Below are positions 10,161-20,063 of a stretch of DNA of 64,000 nucleotides, one piece after another; position 1 is the first letter of the stretch; each line of letters begins with the position of its first letter. The notes under the pieces were generated by a model. The model saw nothing but the letters and a program-made list of their open reading frames with translations, was not told where the DNA came from and did no database searches. This stretch comes from Gnetum montanum (taxonomy: Eukaryota; Streptophyta; Gnetopsida; Gnetales; Gnetaceae): the NCBI GenBank assembly GCA_015680685.1, contig MNCI01005181.1, forward strand, positions 301,474-365,473. The letters run 5' to 3'. Both the position numbers and the translations under genes were made by a program.

Positions 10161-12479
10161 AATGAGCCCAAGCAAGCTAGTACAACAAATACCTCAACGG
10201 ATGGACAACCATGTTTAATTTTTCAAATCTCTTCCTTCCAATTCAGTTGTGAGGGAGATAGCCATCCATGTTAAATCATCCACCCATTGCAATGAGTCCA
10301 TGACATCCACCCATTCACGAACTCTATGGTTTTTCTTGTTTTGGAAGTTTGAGGTCCCTTTTCATTAAATTAACTTTTAATAAACTTGTGACATTGGTAG
10401 TTCCCAGAATTGGAAAAATTTCAAAGGTTTGCATAGGCTGTGACATCAAGGGAACTCAATACTCTTTGTACTCTTCTACTTACTTGGGTGCTTAAGTGCT
10501 TTTTATGGACTTCTTACTCTTCCATTTTGATCAATAATAGGAAGTCAAATAAAGTCTTTGCATGGTGTGGTTCCCATCCAAAAGGGAAAAAAAGTGAAAA
10601 GAAAAAAAATACAAAATACAAAATAAACATGATGGAAATTCAAAGCACACCCCTTAGACAAATAAATAGGCTACAAGCACTGGTTATGGAACTAGAAAGA
10701 CATGTTACCCATGCCTAAAGCTCCCCTCTAACTAAGGGCCTATCATACTTCCTACTTCTCTTTTCATCTCTTTATGGAATCGTTGTTGTTTTGTGAGAGC
10801 ACTCTTCTATCTCAAGATGGTGGATTAGTCTTAAAGTGGCAATGTGAAGTCACTAAAAGAGGTTTCCTTTACTCCAAACTAAGGATGGATCTTCTCAAAT
10901 CATTTTAAACATAAAATCCACAAGGGACTTTTTATGACCTTAATTTAGGATTCCATTCCACCTTTCCCGTCTTCTATCTATTTTGACCATAATTCAACTC
11001 ATTACTAGTGTCCATGTTCTTAACTTCCATCAATCATTAATCACCTATGGGGCCCATGGACTCCTTAGGTTGAGGTTATGTAAGGATAAACAAGGCATGT
11101 GCCTACTATGGGAAGGATCCACTTGCATCTCTCTTGGTTGTGTTTGTTAAGCACCTTATCCTTAGGCATTCTTACAAATAGAATCTTTCATACATCCATT
11201 TTCCACATTAGACCATGTGCTCCTTTACATATTTTTTCATAAATATGTTCTCCATCAAAATTTTTAGTTTTTAAGCTTTCAAAGCCTCTCTTCAATGATT
11301 TTATCATATTCTTGGCACTTCTAGGATTCCATAGACCCTAAATTCATTTAAAAATTCCTTATATTTTTTGAGATATTCAACTGTGAAAATTTTTTCCTAT
11401 GGGCCTTATCGATGGAGTAAACCCATATACAAGGCCCCATCAACGTAAGGGAGAAATAGTATAAATAGGTATGACCCCACTAGAAATATTTTACATTTTC
11501 TAACAAATGCCAAATGAGTTTTTCAATTTCTTAGAGCCCAAAACCTTCTCAAGCCCATAACTTCCAAATTGTTTATCCAATCACTCCATTCTTCAACCCT
11601 ATAGCTACCGAAGGTAAGCGCTTCATTGTGGGGGTCACAAATGTACCATTTTTTATAGAAACGTTTTTGCCACTTTTCTAACTCCCACAAAGGTTTAACT
11701 AAGAAATAAATTGTTAAACATAAAATTACAAGAGTTAAACCTTTCCAATGAGCTCTAGTAACATTTATAATAAACAATTAATAAAATAATCAATCTCCCA
11801 TTGTCCAACCTTAGCCAAAGTGTAGAAAACTAACAAGAGAAGGTATTCAAAAATTTAAAGTTACACATTATATCTACTAATCCATGAATGTTTTGTGACC
11901 GTAGATGGCATCAAAAGGGAAGCACATGCAAAAATCCTAACCATCTCAACCAAGGAAGAAATGGTCCAAAATAGAAAGAGGCTAAGAATAGGCCCAAGAA
12001 GAACCATTGGCACATTTTAGAACTAGCAACAACAACAAAACACTTTCATTGAGATGATGCACCAACACCACAAGCAAATCTAGAGGTAACCTTGATAGAA
12101 GGTTTTCTAAACCAAATTAGATCACGGGTGGTCTAGAAATCAATGCTCCAAGAGTTAAGCTTTGGTCCATTCCTAGAGCAAGAACCAAAAGAAGTGCAAG
12201 ACAAGCTAAAGACCTCTCCCATGTGGCTAATCATCACTTCCATTGGGTAGTGGTACATGAGAAAGATGTACCTATTTTGGAATAATAGGCATCCCAAATC
12301 AATAGAGAAAATTAAGGATATTTTAGTGTACTACTCAACATAGGTCATTTCTATATTGCTTGGGTTGCTTGAAACAAGGGTAACTCTTGCTCAGATCCTA
12401 ATGCAAGTATATCCCAACATTAAGAAAGAAAGGGTTCAAAAATGCTATCACATCGACCACAAGGAGTTTGATGCACTTA
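10161..12479. other. Decayed retroelement 3' regions, no assignable gene
   Basis: The 10740-11400 part resembles 48000-48600 (shared GGATCCACTTGCAT block and following AT-rich text), so both look like the 3' untranslated part of related Gypsy elements. The 84-codon minus frame at 11523-11777 has no recognisable domain. At 11880-12480 one plus frame reads like old coding sequence (around 12230-12475) with stops, but I cannot name it. Confidence 0.4.
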
Positions 12480-12600
12480 CACTAGTAGAAAGGATTTATT
12501 ACAAGATTGTAGCTTAAAACACCACAATTTTGGGCAATAGCACCTTAATGGAAAATTTTTCCAAGTGTTAACACATGAAAAATTCTTTCTAAGTATTTGG

Positions 12601-13060
12601 CCCATGCTTCCATTGCTAGGACTATGCCCCAGAGCATTGTCAACATAGCATGAAACACAGAACCATATTTGCAAATTCTCTAAGTGTCAACATTAATTGC
12701 AAATTTTTTCTAAGTGTTGTGCTATACTCCCACTTCCCTTGCTATGCTCTGGAGCATAGCTAGCATAGCATGCACTTCAATGACCAATTTTGCCTAAGTG
12801 TCAAGCTAGAAGCTATCATGCTAGCTCATCATGGAGGGAATATTAGGTAGGTTTCCTAACTCTTGAGGCTACCCCTCTTGTTATGCTCCAGAGCATAGCC
12901 TAGATGAATATTACAAGTTTTGCCAATTTTTTTCCAAATGTCAGTGCTACGCTATCACTTTTCCTACTATGCTCTAAAGCGTAGCCAACATAGCTAGCAC
13001 TAGACCTTAATTTTTGCAAAATTTTCCAAACTATTGTGATATGCTCCAAAGTGTAGCTGC
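12601..13060. repeat. Array of palindromic TATGCTC..GAGCATA repeats
   Basis: Five copies of a small inverted repeat lie about 70-140 bp apart: 12622-12639 (degenerate), 12741-12760 (perfect, GCTATGCTC-TG-GAGCATAGC), 12882-12897 (perfect, TATGCTC-CA-GAGCATA), 12967-12984 and 13040-13056 (degenerate). Each sits in a loosely repeated unit containing AAATTTT(T)CYAAGTGT. They lie just upstream of the TATA element, where LTR enhancers usually sit. Confidence 0.7.
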
Positions 13061-13467
13061 AATAGCAATGCAGGGCAACCTCCAAAAGCTTCCAGAGCTC
13101 AGCATTGATCCTAATCTTAGCTCTAACACCTCTCTAGCAAGCAAGATCAACAACTTTCATCTCTTTTACATCCCCTATTTGTCCCAAATCATACCTATGC
13201 TTAATCCCACTAGAAAGATGGAAGAGCATAGTCCCAGAGAGTAGCCTCCAAATTACACTACTTTTCACTATTTGTAGGTACATTGCAGTCTTTTTGACTC
13301 TAGAACATGCAATCTTGTTAGTGTAGTCATAGTTTGGTAGTCTCTAGAGGTCCATTGGAGAACAACAGATCATAGCACTGGTTGTTCCAGTGTAGTTGTG
13401 GTCAATGTAGCCTTAACTACCCCCTCTGTTAAGTAGCACCCAATCTACACTTCACATCAACCCTAAC

Positions 13468-13482
13468 CCTATAAATACCCCT
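13468..13482 (+). promoter_or_regulatory. TATA box of LTR-like region
   Basis: CCCTATAAATACCCC fits a plant TATA consensus and lies roughly 400 bp downstream of the palindromic array. It is the best promoter candidate between 12.5 and 14.7 kb. Confidence 0.5.
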
Positions 13483-14680
13483 ACGTATCACATGTTAGGA
13501 ATTGGCTAGCAATTTCATTTTAGTGGTCGGTAGTTTGAGGCATTTGGTGGACATTTGCATTTAGCAATTGGCATCTTGGCATTGTTGCTCTGACACTCAA
13601 ACATCCTAAACACCTTGGCAAAACTTTAGGACACCTTGGAAACACCATAGCATACTACCACCTATAGGACACCATGGTAGCCAACCTAGTAGGGTTAGAC
13701 ATCACAACGGACATCTGTTTACATAGCCTAGACACCCTAGAAACTATGACTATGCTACCTACTATGCCCATTTGTACACTGCATACCTCCTCACCTCTCT
13801 TTTGCAATTACTATGCTCCCCTTATTTAGGGAAATGTCATTCTTCCTCTCTCAAACTCCTTTGCATTTTCAAGCATTTCCTTTGGCATTTAGCATTGCAC
13901 TCACATTTTCTCACTATTTTGCACATATTTGCACATTCGTACCATTGGTCTTACACTAGGAAACCCTACTACGCTTGGGCTTAGTTAGCCCTAGTACCAT
14001 TAAAAACACTATGTGAACCCTCTAATACTTCTTCATCAAAACACTTCGTAAGTCCCAGTTCGATCGACAAGATCATCTTGAGTGCTTCACCTCCATTTTT
14101 CCCCTCCAATGATAGCCCTTTAGAAGAGGGTGGGATTAGGGCTATACAATGACCACAAACCCCTTGGTATGACTATTCTAGCCATCGATGTTTTGGGTTG
14201 CTATATTTTCCTACTGCTAGAAGAAGGGTCATGCCATTACCTTCTATGTATAATGGTAGTCCCATGTGCTCTCTACACCTTTGTTACTAGCTTTGGGCTA
14301 GCATAGACTTAACATCCCTATGGACCTATCATAGTAGTAGCTAGGTCATAGGCTAATGCAAGAGTTTTCTAAGAGTTGGTTCGTGTAGATTGAACCCAAT
14401 TGTCAGTTCCCCTAGAACCTCGTTGGATGAAAGCCAAAGTGTATCTTTGGCACTTAGCCAAAATTCTATGTGCTCAGGAGAGCATAGTTGGCTCTCAATG
14501 TGAGAGTGTAGCAAGCCTCAACATAGTGAGCATAGCATACCAGAGCTAGTTTTTTTTAGCATCATTTTTAGACTTAGTCATTTTTTGCCATTTTTCAACA
14601 TCTTCTTTCTTAGCCATTTTTTAGCATTTCTCTACTTAGTCATTTTTAGCATTTGCAACTTTCACAACATTTGCATCTTT

Positions 14681-14685
14681 CATGT
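14681..14685. repeat. Target-site duplication CATGT (left copy)
   Basis: CATGT at 14681-14685 is repeated at 16284-16288, exactly bordering a TG...CA unit. It documents insertion into the gag leader of the surrounding Gypsy element. Confidence 0.8.
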
Positions 14686-16283
14686 TGTAACGACAGAAAA
14701 CGTCGGCAGCTGGAAATACCGACCGAGATTCTGTGTATACAGTTTTGACCACGGATCCGCGCGAGGGCTATGCTGGAAAAAGCGAATCTGTGGTGCCCTG
14801 AACGGTCTTGTCAATCAGACAGGGACTTACAGGTCAGTAAAAAAATGAAGATTACAGATCTTAGTGTGCTGTGATTTGATTCGAGGGACTGTGAAATGGG
14901 AGGAAAACGATGTGGATGGATCGCTACGCTGATAACGTCAAACACGCCGAAGAGACGCTAATCAAGAGAGAAACGCGTGATTTTCAAAGGTCTATGTTTC
15001 GATTTTTGAAAGAATGTATGTTGCGTTACAATGGGAGAGACCCCCAATAACTTGATGTAAAAAATAAGCACAAAACAACAAGGAAACTGTCCAGACAGAA
15101 GTCTGATCTACCTCGTAGGCCAAAGCTAGGATGTAAGGATGGTCAAGCTCTGAGGTTTGCCGATCAACTGTTTCTGACCGGTAAGGCCTGCAAACTGGGC
15201 GAGACAATCTCACAATCTATGTTCTGCTTCTTTGCTTCAAGTAGATTCTGCACAGGGCAGCGATCACTAATGGAATGATCTCTCTTGTTGCTACGGCTCA
15301 AGCGCACGTGCTCTGTTCTTGCTGAAGGATGGTGCTGTCGGCAGTTGTCAAAAGGTTGCTCTTTGTTTCTCTGTTCAAGGTGATAAGTGCTCCCTTGTTC
15401 AGAAAATGCTCTCACCCTTTTGATTTGCCAACCAAAGTGATAAAATGCTCTGGTGCTCAGAAAAATGCCTCTACTTCTCTGATTTGCCAACATTTGTATC
15501 TTTGTCAACTGAGGTATTTATAGGCTGCGACGCTCCGTGGAAAAGGCGCAACCCTGGTGACGTGTGTCCCGCGTGTTTCGGGCACTGTTAACTTGACCAA
15601 TTTTGTGTCAAATTTCCTGATTACGCACAATACGCTCGTTCGCGTATTGTGCGTGTGAAGAAGAGACGCGCGTTGGGCATGTTCTAACTGTCTTGGGTTA
15701 CATTACGCTTATTCACGCTGTGTTGCATGCATGAGCGTAACGTAATATGGGAATAATGGAGTAAAAGCCACTTTACGCTCTCTTACGCAGCCGCGCGTAG
15801 TGAAGCGTAAACAATGTCTAGTTTGGCGATGCGACACGCTGCGATACGCTCTGTTGCGTGATGAGCGTATGATTTGAGCAGTCGTGTTTTCTTAGACTTT
15901 TCTTTTGACTATTCTGGAGCTTATTACGCTGTCGTGCGTAACAGAGCGTAAACCTGTCTTTCAATGAAAGACTTAGCAAAATTCACAAGAAATCGCATAT
16001 CACGCTGCTTAAGCTTCTCCCTATGCTGAAGCAACTATCCTTCTGATGCCGGACTATGTCGAAACACCATCACGTTGAGCATCATTATGCTATGTCGTGT
16101 GATATAGCGTAAACAGAAAAAGCATAGAAAGATTAGCAATCTACCCAGGAAGTTGCGGACTTGATGCTACATGCCTCTTGGCGTTGCTCTATCTTATTCC
16201 CCCCTCTGGAATGCTGAGATGCGCCCTTGCCTGAATTGCGAATCTTTGCCTGAGGCCGACTCACAATTTTTAACGGTGTTTCA
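14686..16283 (+). mobile_element. CpG-rich 1,598-bp solo LTR with hairpin array
   Basis: Starts TGTAACGACAG, ends GGTGTTTCA, and is flanked by the 5-bp duplication CATGT, which is the structure of a solo LTR. The plus orientation is inferred from a TATA-like GGTATTTATAGGCTG at 15511-15525; the opposite strand is possible. It contains no convincing ORF, although chance frames reach 114 codons. CpG is abundant, in sharp contrast to its surroundings, so it is a recent arrival. It is too long to be a MITE, and its termini show only weak inverted similarity (TGTAAC against TGAAAC). Confidence 0.8.
15623..16112. repeat. Six TTACGC/GCGTAA hairpins inside the solo LTR
   Basis: Inverted repeats: 15623-15635 with 15642-15654 (13/13 bp, 6-nt loop); 15703-15709 with 15734-15740 (7/7); 15772-15779 with 15804-15811 (8/8); 15844-15851 with 15863-15870 (8/8); 15924-15930 with 15945-15951 (7/7, plus a nested 6/6 pair); 16085-16093 with 16104-16112 (8/9, the mismatch being a CpG-to-TpG change). 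All but the first share a TACGCT..AGCGTA core. Confidence 0.85.
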
Positions 16284-16288
16284 CATGT
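16284..16288. repeat. Target-site duplication CATGT (right copy)
   Basis: Right partner of 14681-14685. The gag reading frame of the older Gypsy element starts 3-4 nt further on. Confidence 0.8.
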
Positions 16289-18010
16289 AGCATCATGAAT
16301 CCTAAGCAACCTTCAACCTCCACCCTAAGCATGGTTGATGTTTGATCTAATTAGTGGGAGGTCACAATTGATCTTCCTAGGACCAAGGGTTCCACCTTGG
16401 TAGAGAGGCAGTCGCTTAAGATACGCAACCAACCTCCCGAGTACATGGTACTTGATGATGAAAAATATAACTTCCTTTGCATGAAACTCTAGGTGGATCT
16501 ATCCCTATACCACCAAGAAATGGATGCCAAAGAAGGTTATGAAATCATACACTAGAACAAGAAGGAAAACTTCCTTATGGCCAATGATTTCATTCCACTC
16601 ACTGAGACCTTTCAGTGGTTGCTTGACCAACTCATTCAATTAAGTGGATCAAATGAGCATGATGCAACAAACAACTATGAGGAACCCCTACAGGATGGGC
16701 AAGATGAGTTCAAGGCTTTTTCAAAGAACAAGAATCCCTTTTATGCATCTTTCCAATAGGCTACCTCTAGTCTCATCCATCCATAGTCCTAACCATCCAG
16801 CTTCTGTCAAGCAGCTGCATCTTCCTTGTCACCTCCTAGTTCAACCCCTATGGTGGCAAGTCATCAAGTGCATACACATCAAGGTTCAGGACCATTTGTC
16901 ACCTCAACTATCATACATCACATGCATTAGGATGTGGGACCATCCATCAGCCTCCCCTTCATGACATCCACAAAGTCTACATAATGCTTTCTACTAGCAT
17001 TCATGATGCCAACGTAGCCTTACGTGCATACTATGTAGATGTCCCAGCTACCATTGACTCAGGTGTCATATGTTTTTCTTATCCCATTCATGCCTCCTAT
17101 AATGGTGCAAGCCACAACTATGTGGTGGGCTCCAACCTCTATGCCCATGGCATAGCACACATAGCAATACATGCAACAGCATGTAAAATAGGCATCTCAC
17201 GTGGTTACGTAGCCCACAACAGGGTCATGAACCACTCAAGTGGCATAATAGCTAGCACAACTAGCACAGCCTGATGCAACCACCCCAAACCTAGACCAAG
17301 TGTTTCAGCTCATTCAAATGCTCACCAAGGAGGTTGAGTGGCTTAAAGCCTTCTCCTCCAAAATGGTCCATGTGATGGACTTTTACCAGGATGACCCAAT
17401 CAATCCTGCAGTCCCATCACTAACCGTACCTCCTAGAATCCAACTTTCCCAGTTCACTAAATACAATGGTAAAGGAGATCCTAACGCTCCTCTAGCAACC
17501 TTCCATTTTGAATGCCTTCTATTATAGGCATGGTTGCATGCAATCATCCATGCATTTGTCATGTCCTTAAGTGGCAAGGCACTAAACTAGTACTCTATAC
17601 TCTCCAAGGCCTCCATATCTTCCTTGAAGAAATTTATTAGTCAATTCATCACTCGCTTCAAGTACAACTTGAAGCCTAAGGTAACCCTAAATCAACTAAT
17701 GTAAATTAAGTAGGGCCATTAAAGCCCATACAAAAATTTATCTAACGTTGGAGCACCGCACATAATGAAATTTGCAAGCCCATCACATAAACCCACCTAC
17801 TAACTATTTTCAAAGGTGTAGTGAATGACTTCATCAAGTTAAAGCTATACTATCTTGCCCTGCACTCCTTAAGCCAAGTGTTTGCTTAGACAAAGAACAT
17901 CCAAGATGTGGTGGAAGCTAGTAAGAACCTAGCCTATGTGGCCTACAAAAATACGCATGTAGAGAAAGACAAGGGAAAAGGTAAGGCAATTAACTTGTTT
18001 AGAGAAAGAC
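16289..18010 (+). pseudogene. Gag relic of a Tat-type Gypsy element
   Basis: The first Met is near 16295 and the reading is broken by many TAG stops. From 17300 to 17990 the retrotrans_gag core is plain: LSQFTKYNGKGDPNAPLATF, then a HAFVMSLSGKALNWYS-like block, FKKFISQFITRFKYN, and a C-terminal QTKNIQDVVEASKNLAYVAY stretch, as in Tat/Ogre-type gag. A basic KDKGKGKAINLF motif ends it at 18000. Its pol continues only after the viral block, at 39688. Target duplication and solo LTR sit just upstream of its start. Confidence 0.75.
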
Positions 18011-19150
18011 ATGGAGGTAGTGATCTACACTCATTCTTTAGCCGTTGAACTTGTTTTGTTGCTTCAACTATCTATTGAAAGGATTGCTAATTCTCGCACC
18101 ATCGAATCTCCTTTTTTTTATTAGACAACTTTTCAATATGTTTTGAGACATAATTGACACATCCTAAAAATCTCAAACTCTGGTCTTTATTGCTTAGTTG
18201 GTCTAGGAACTAAGGTATCTTCTCTAATACATGTGGTTACATGAAAATCTTACCTTCTTTGATCTGAACACCAATAAATTCAATAGCTGATTTTCCCACC
18301 TAAAACTTCTTTGCATCTTTGACAAACCAATGTCATGTTGCTCACAAAGGTTAGCAAACATTTGGAGATGTTGAGAGTGCTCTTTGGCTAAATTTGAATA
18401 AACTAGGAAATCATCAATGTAGTTGGCAATGAACCCCTGATGTTGATTAAAAATGGAATCCATCTTTCTCTGAAATGGTGCAGGACCATTCTTTAATCTA
18501 AATGGCATGACTATCCATTCAAATAATCCTTGCAGGGTTGAGAATGTCATTTTGTGAATTTCTTCTTGGCTGATCTTGATTTGGTGATAGCCACTTTTGC
18601 AATCAAACTTGCTAAAAATTCTTTTAGCTGCAACCTTGTGAATTAAACTCTCCTTGTTTGGTAGAGGCCACTTTACTTCAATGGTTGTCACGTTTAATGG
18701 AACATAGTTGATCACCATTTGAGCTTTTCCATGGTTTATCTCAGCATGATTTCTGACGATGAAACTGGCACATGCATAATTGGACTGTGATGGTCTGATT
18801 AATCCTTTTACTAAAAATTCTACTATTTGCTTCTACATTTCTTCTGCATCCTATTGATTGACGATGATCATCTTGGACTAAACAGGAATGTTGTGCACCA
18901 TTGGGATGTGTGCTTCTGGACTATCTTTATCCCAAAATTCTAAGGAATGGTCACAAAAACATTTTTGCAGGGCTTCATAGCACTTGCTTATCTCTCTTTC
19001 ATCTTCATCATTTAGATCAATCTAAGCTTTCTTCAGTTGTTACACCTTGGCATATTTCTATTTAGCCAAATCCTCTAATTCATACTGTGTCAAGACTCGC
19101 TTCAATGATGGATTATTTCTATTGAAACTGTTTCTGATCTTCTCATGCTT
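18011..19150 (-). pseudogene. Caulimovirid reverse transcriptase, copy A
   Basis: Reading on the minus strand from 19150 down: a KIIVN region, VINYVPLN, then FDCKSGYHQIKI (around 18590-18555), LFEWIVMPF, FQRKMDSIFNQH and the YIDD catalytic box at 18410-18421 (YIDDFLVYS). Linkage to LFEW and QRKMDSIF and the SKFDCKSG block mark it as Caulimoviridae rather than Gypsy. One T is missing near 18319 relative to copies B and D, shifting the frame in the segment after QHDIGLS. The thumb and tether follow in fragments down to 18011. Confidence 0.85.
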
Positions 19151-19640
19151 GTTCCTTTGGAGTTGTGTAGGAATTCTACTTAGAATAATCTTTGGTTAAA
19201 TATCAAGCTTTGGAGATGAACACACAATCATTTTTGCTCCCACTGTGTATGGACCAATGTTGTCCATGAAATGAGCACCTAGACCAATGTCGAATCCACT
19301 ATCTAAAATTTGCACAAAATTTGTACTTCTAGCATATTCATCATTCAATCAGACTGGCACTTCAAAAGCAAAATGTCTTAACTACCTGATTCCATTCATT
19401 TTATCCAACATTACTGGCTTGTGAGTAACCCAATTTTCTAAAACATCCATGTGACAGAAATTAAGGGTTGCACCTATGTCTATGAATGCTTGATATTTGC
19501 ACCATTTGCCTTTTCCATCTATGGCTATTTTAATTGGAATTAACAACACACTATGCAATGACAACAAATGCTTAATTTGATGTTGCACTTTTGGATCTAC
19601 CTTGGAGTATTGCGACGCTACCATCTTAACTTCTACAGAG
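19151..19640 (-). pseudogene. Caulimovirid aspartic protease, copy A
   Basis: The block IPIKIAIDGKGKW...YQAFIDIGATLNF is the protease N-terminal half. The active-site motif, normally D-[ST]-G-A, reads D-I-G-A (19469-19480). Downstream pieces include a VPV-LNDEY-like and a GFDIGLGAHFMDNIGPY-like stretch. The frame is open over 19382-19624 and broken after it. Confidence 0.75.
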
Positions 19641-19885
19641 ATTGGAAATCGCTTTTGGTAAGGAGAAATTAAAAAATTTGGTACCTTCTACATGACCTTT
19701 GCTTAATGATCTTCATCTGAAATTTCTTCAGAATGCACCCATGCTAATGTCTCTCTACATCCTAATGTAGATGAGATGCTGGAATCCTGATCTCCAAATA
19801 ATTCTTCTATTTGTGCTGGAAGTTTTTCTTCATCTGATTCTGGAGGAGCTAATGGTGGAGATTGAGCTAGTTGAACTAGTTGAAT
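19641..19885 (-). pseudogene. Fused capsid tail and coiled-coil tail, copy A
   Basis: The open minus frame 19703-19906 starts with IQLVQLAQSP-LAPPESDEEK, which belongs to the end of the coiled-coil region, and continues with IEELFGDQDSS, which belongs to the acidic tail behind the capsid zinc knuckle. The switch falls in a GAAGAAAA-C-T stretch common to both parent sequences. About 1.2 kb of capsid is gone. Confidence 0.7.
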
Positions 19886-19897
19886 TGGTATCGGAGC
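19886..19897 (+). promoter_or_regulatory. Viral primer-binding site (initiator Met tRNA)
   Basis: TGGTATCGGAGC differs at one base from TGGTATCAGAGC, the sequence complementary to the 3' end of initiator Met tRNA that Caulimoviridae use to prime minus-strand DNA. It sits precisely at the boundary between copy A and copy E. Confidence 0.75.
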
Positions 19898-19898
19898 C

Positions 19899-20063
19899 TC
19901 GTTCAAAAGCTCGTTAGGATCAAATCAGAATATTGTTAATGCTCAATATGAAGTAGGCGAATCTTCAAATCAGGTACAAACTTTTGAAAGCTGTAGTGTT
20001 TTGCCACAATGGTGTTTTTCAACAGACAGTTATTGGGAGAACCCTGAATGGAAATTAGAATGA
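19899..20063 (+). pseudogene. Leader-proximal ORF of caulimovirid copy E
   Basis: A frame open from before the primer site to a TGA at 20061-20063, over 55 codons. It has no ATG. Its composition looks protein-like (several Trp, Cys and acidic residues near the end: CFSTDSYWENPEWKLE). The TGA overlaps the ATG of the next frame as ATGA (20060-20063). It may be a small separate ORF or the N-terminus of the polyprotein put out of frame by an indel; with a single copy I cannot decide. Confidence 0.45.

Larger units (their letters stand above)
12480..14685 (+). mobile_element. LTR/leader-like region of a Tat-type Gypsy element
   Basis: Upstream of the gag at 16.3 kb. It has a clear TATA element (CCCTATAAATACCCC, around 13468) after an array of palindromic repeats, then a long T-rich leader of GCATTT/TAGTCATTTTT repeats (14540-14680). 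I could not fix its ends: no TG...CA pair with a duplication was found, and the primer site was not recognised. The short open frames here look like chance. Confidence 0.45.
18011..19885 (-). mobile_element. Endogenous caulimovirid copy A (partial)
   Basis: A minus-strand fragment starting (in genome order) inside the RT/RNase H tether and ending in the coiled-coil region. The capsid is missing: the coiled-coil tail is joined straight to the acidic capsid tail. Compare copies B (22573-27338) and D (34433-39687), which align over the same span. The left edge abuts the Gypsy gag; the right edge abuts the plus-strand copy exactly at that copy's primer site. Confidence 0.8.

Noticed and set aside
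11523-11777. 84-codon minus frame with a hydrophobic stretch
   Set aside because: It resembles a single transmembrane protein but lies in the 3' region of a Gypsy relic; the text looks like the repetitive leader/UTR of plant LTR elements.
12601-13060. CRISPR-like array
   Set aside because: Repeats are degenerate palindromes with homologous, not unique, spacers, in a plant LTR context.
14585-15523. Several 60-114-codon frames in and around the CpG-rich solo LTR
   Set aside because: Frames on both strands overlap each other and lie inside an LTR; higher GC makes chance frames longer.
15501-15530. The TATA-like TATTTATAGG as proof of LTR orientation
   Set aside because: The motif is close to palindromic (CTATAAATA on the other strand), so it cannot settle the orientation by itself.
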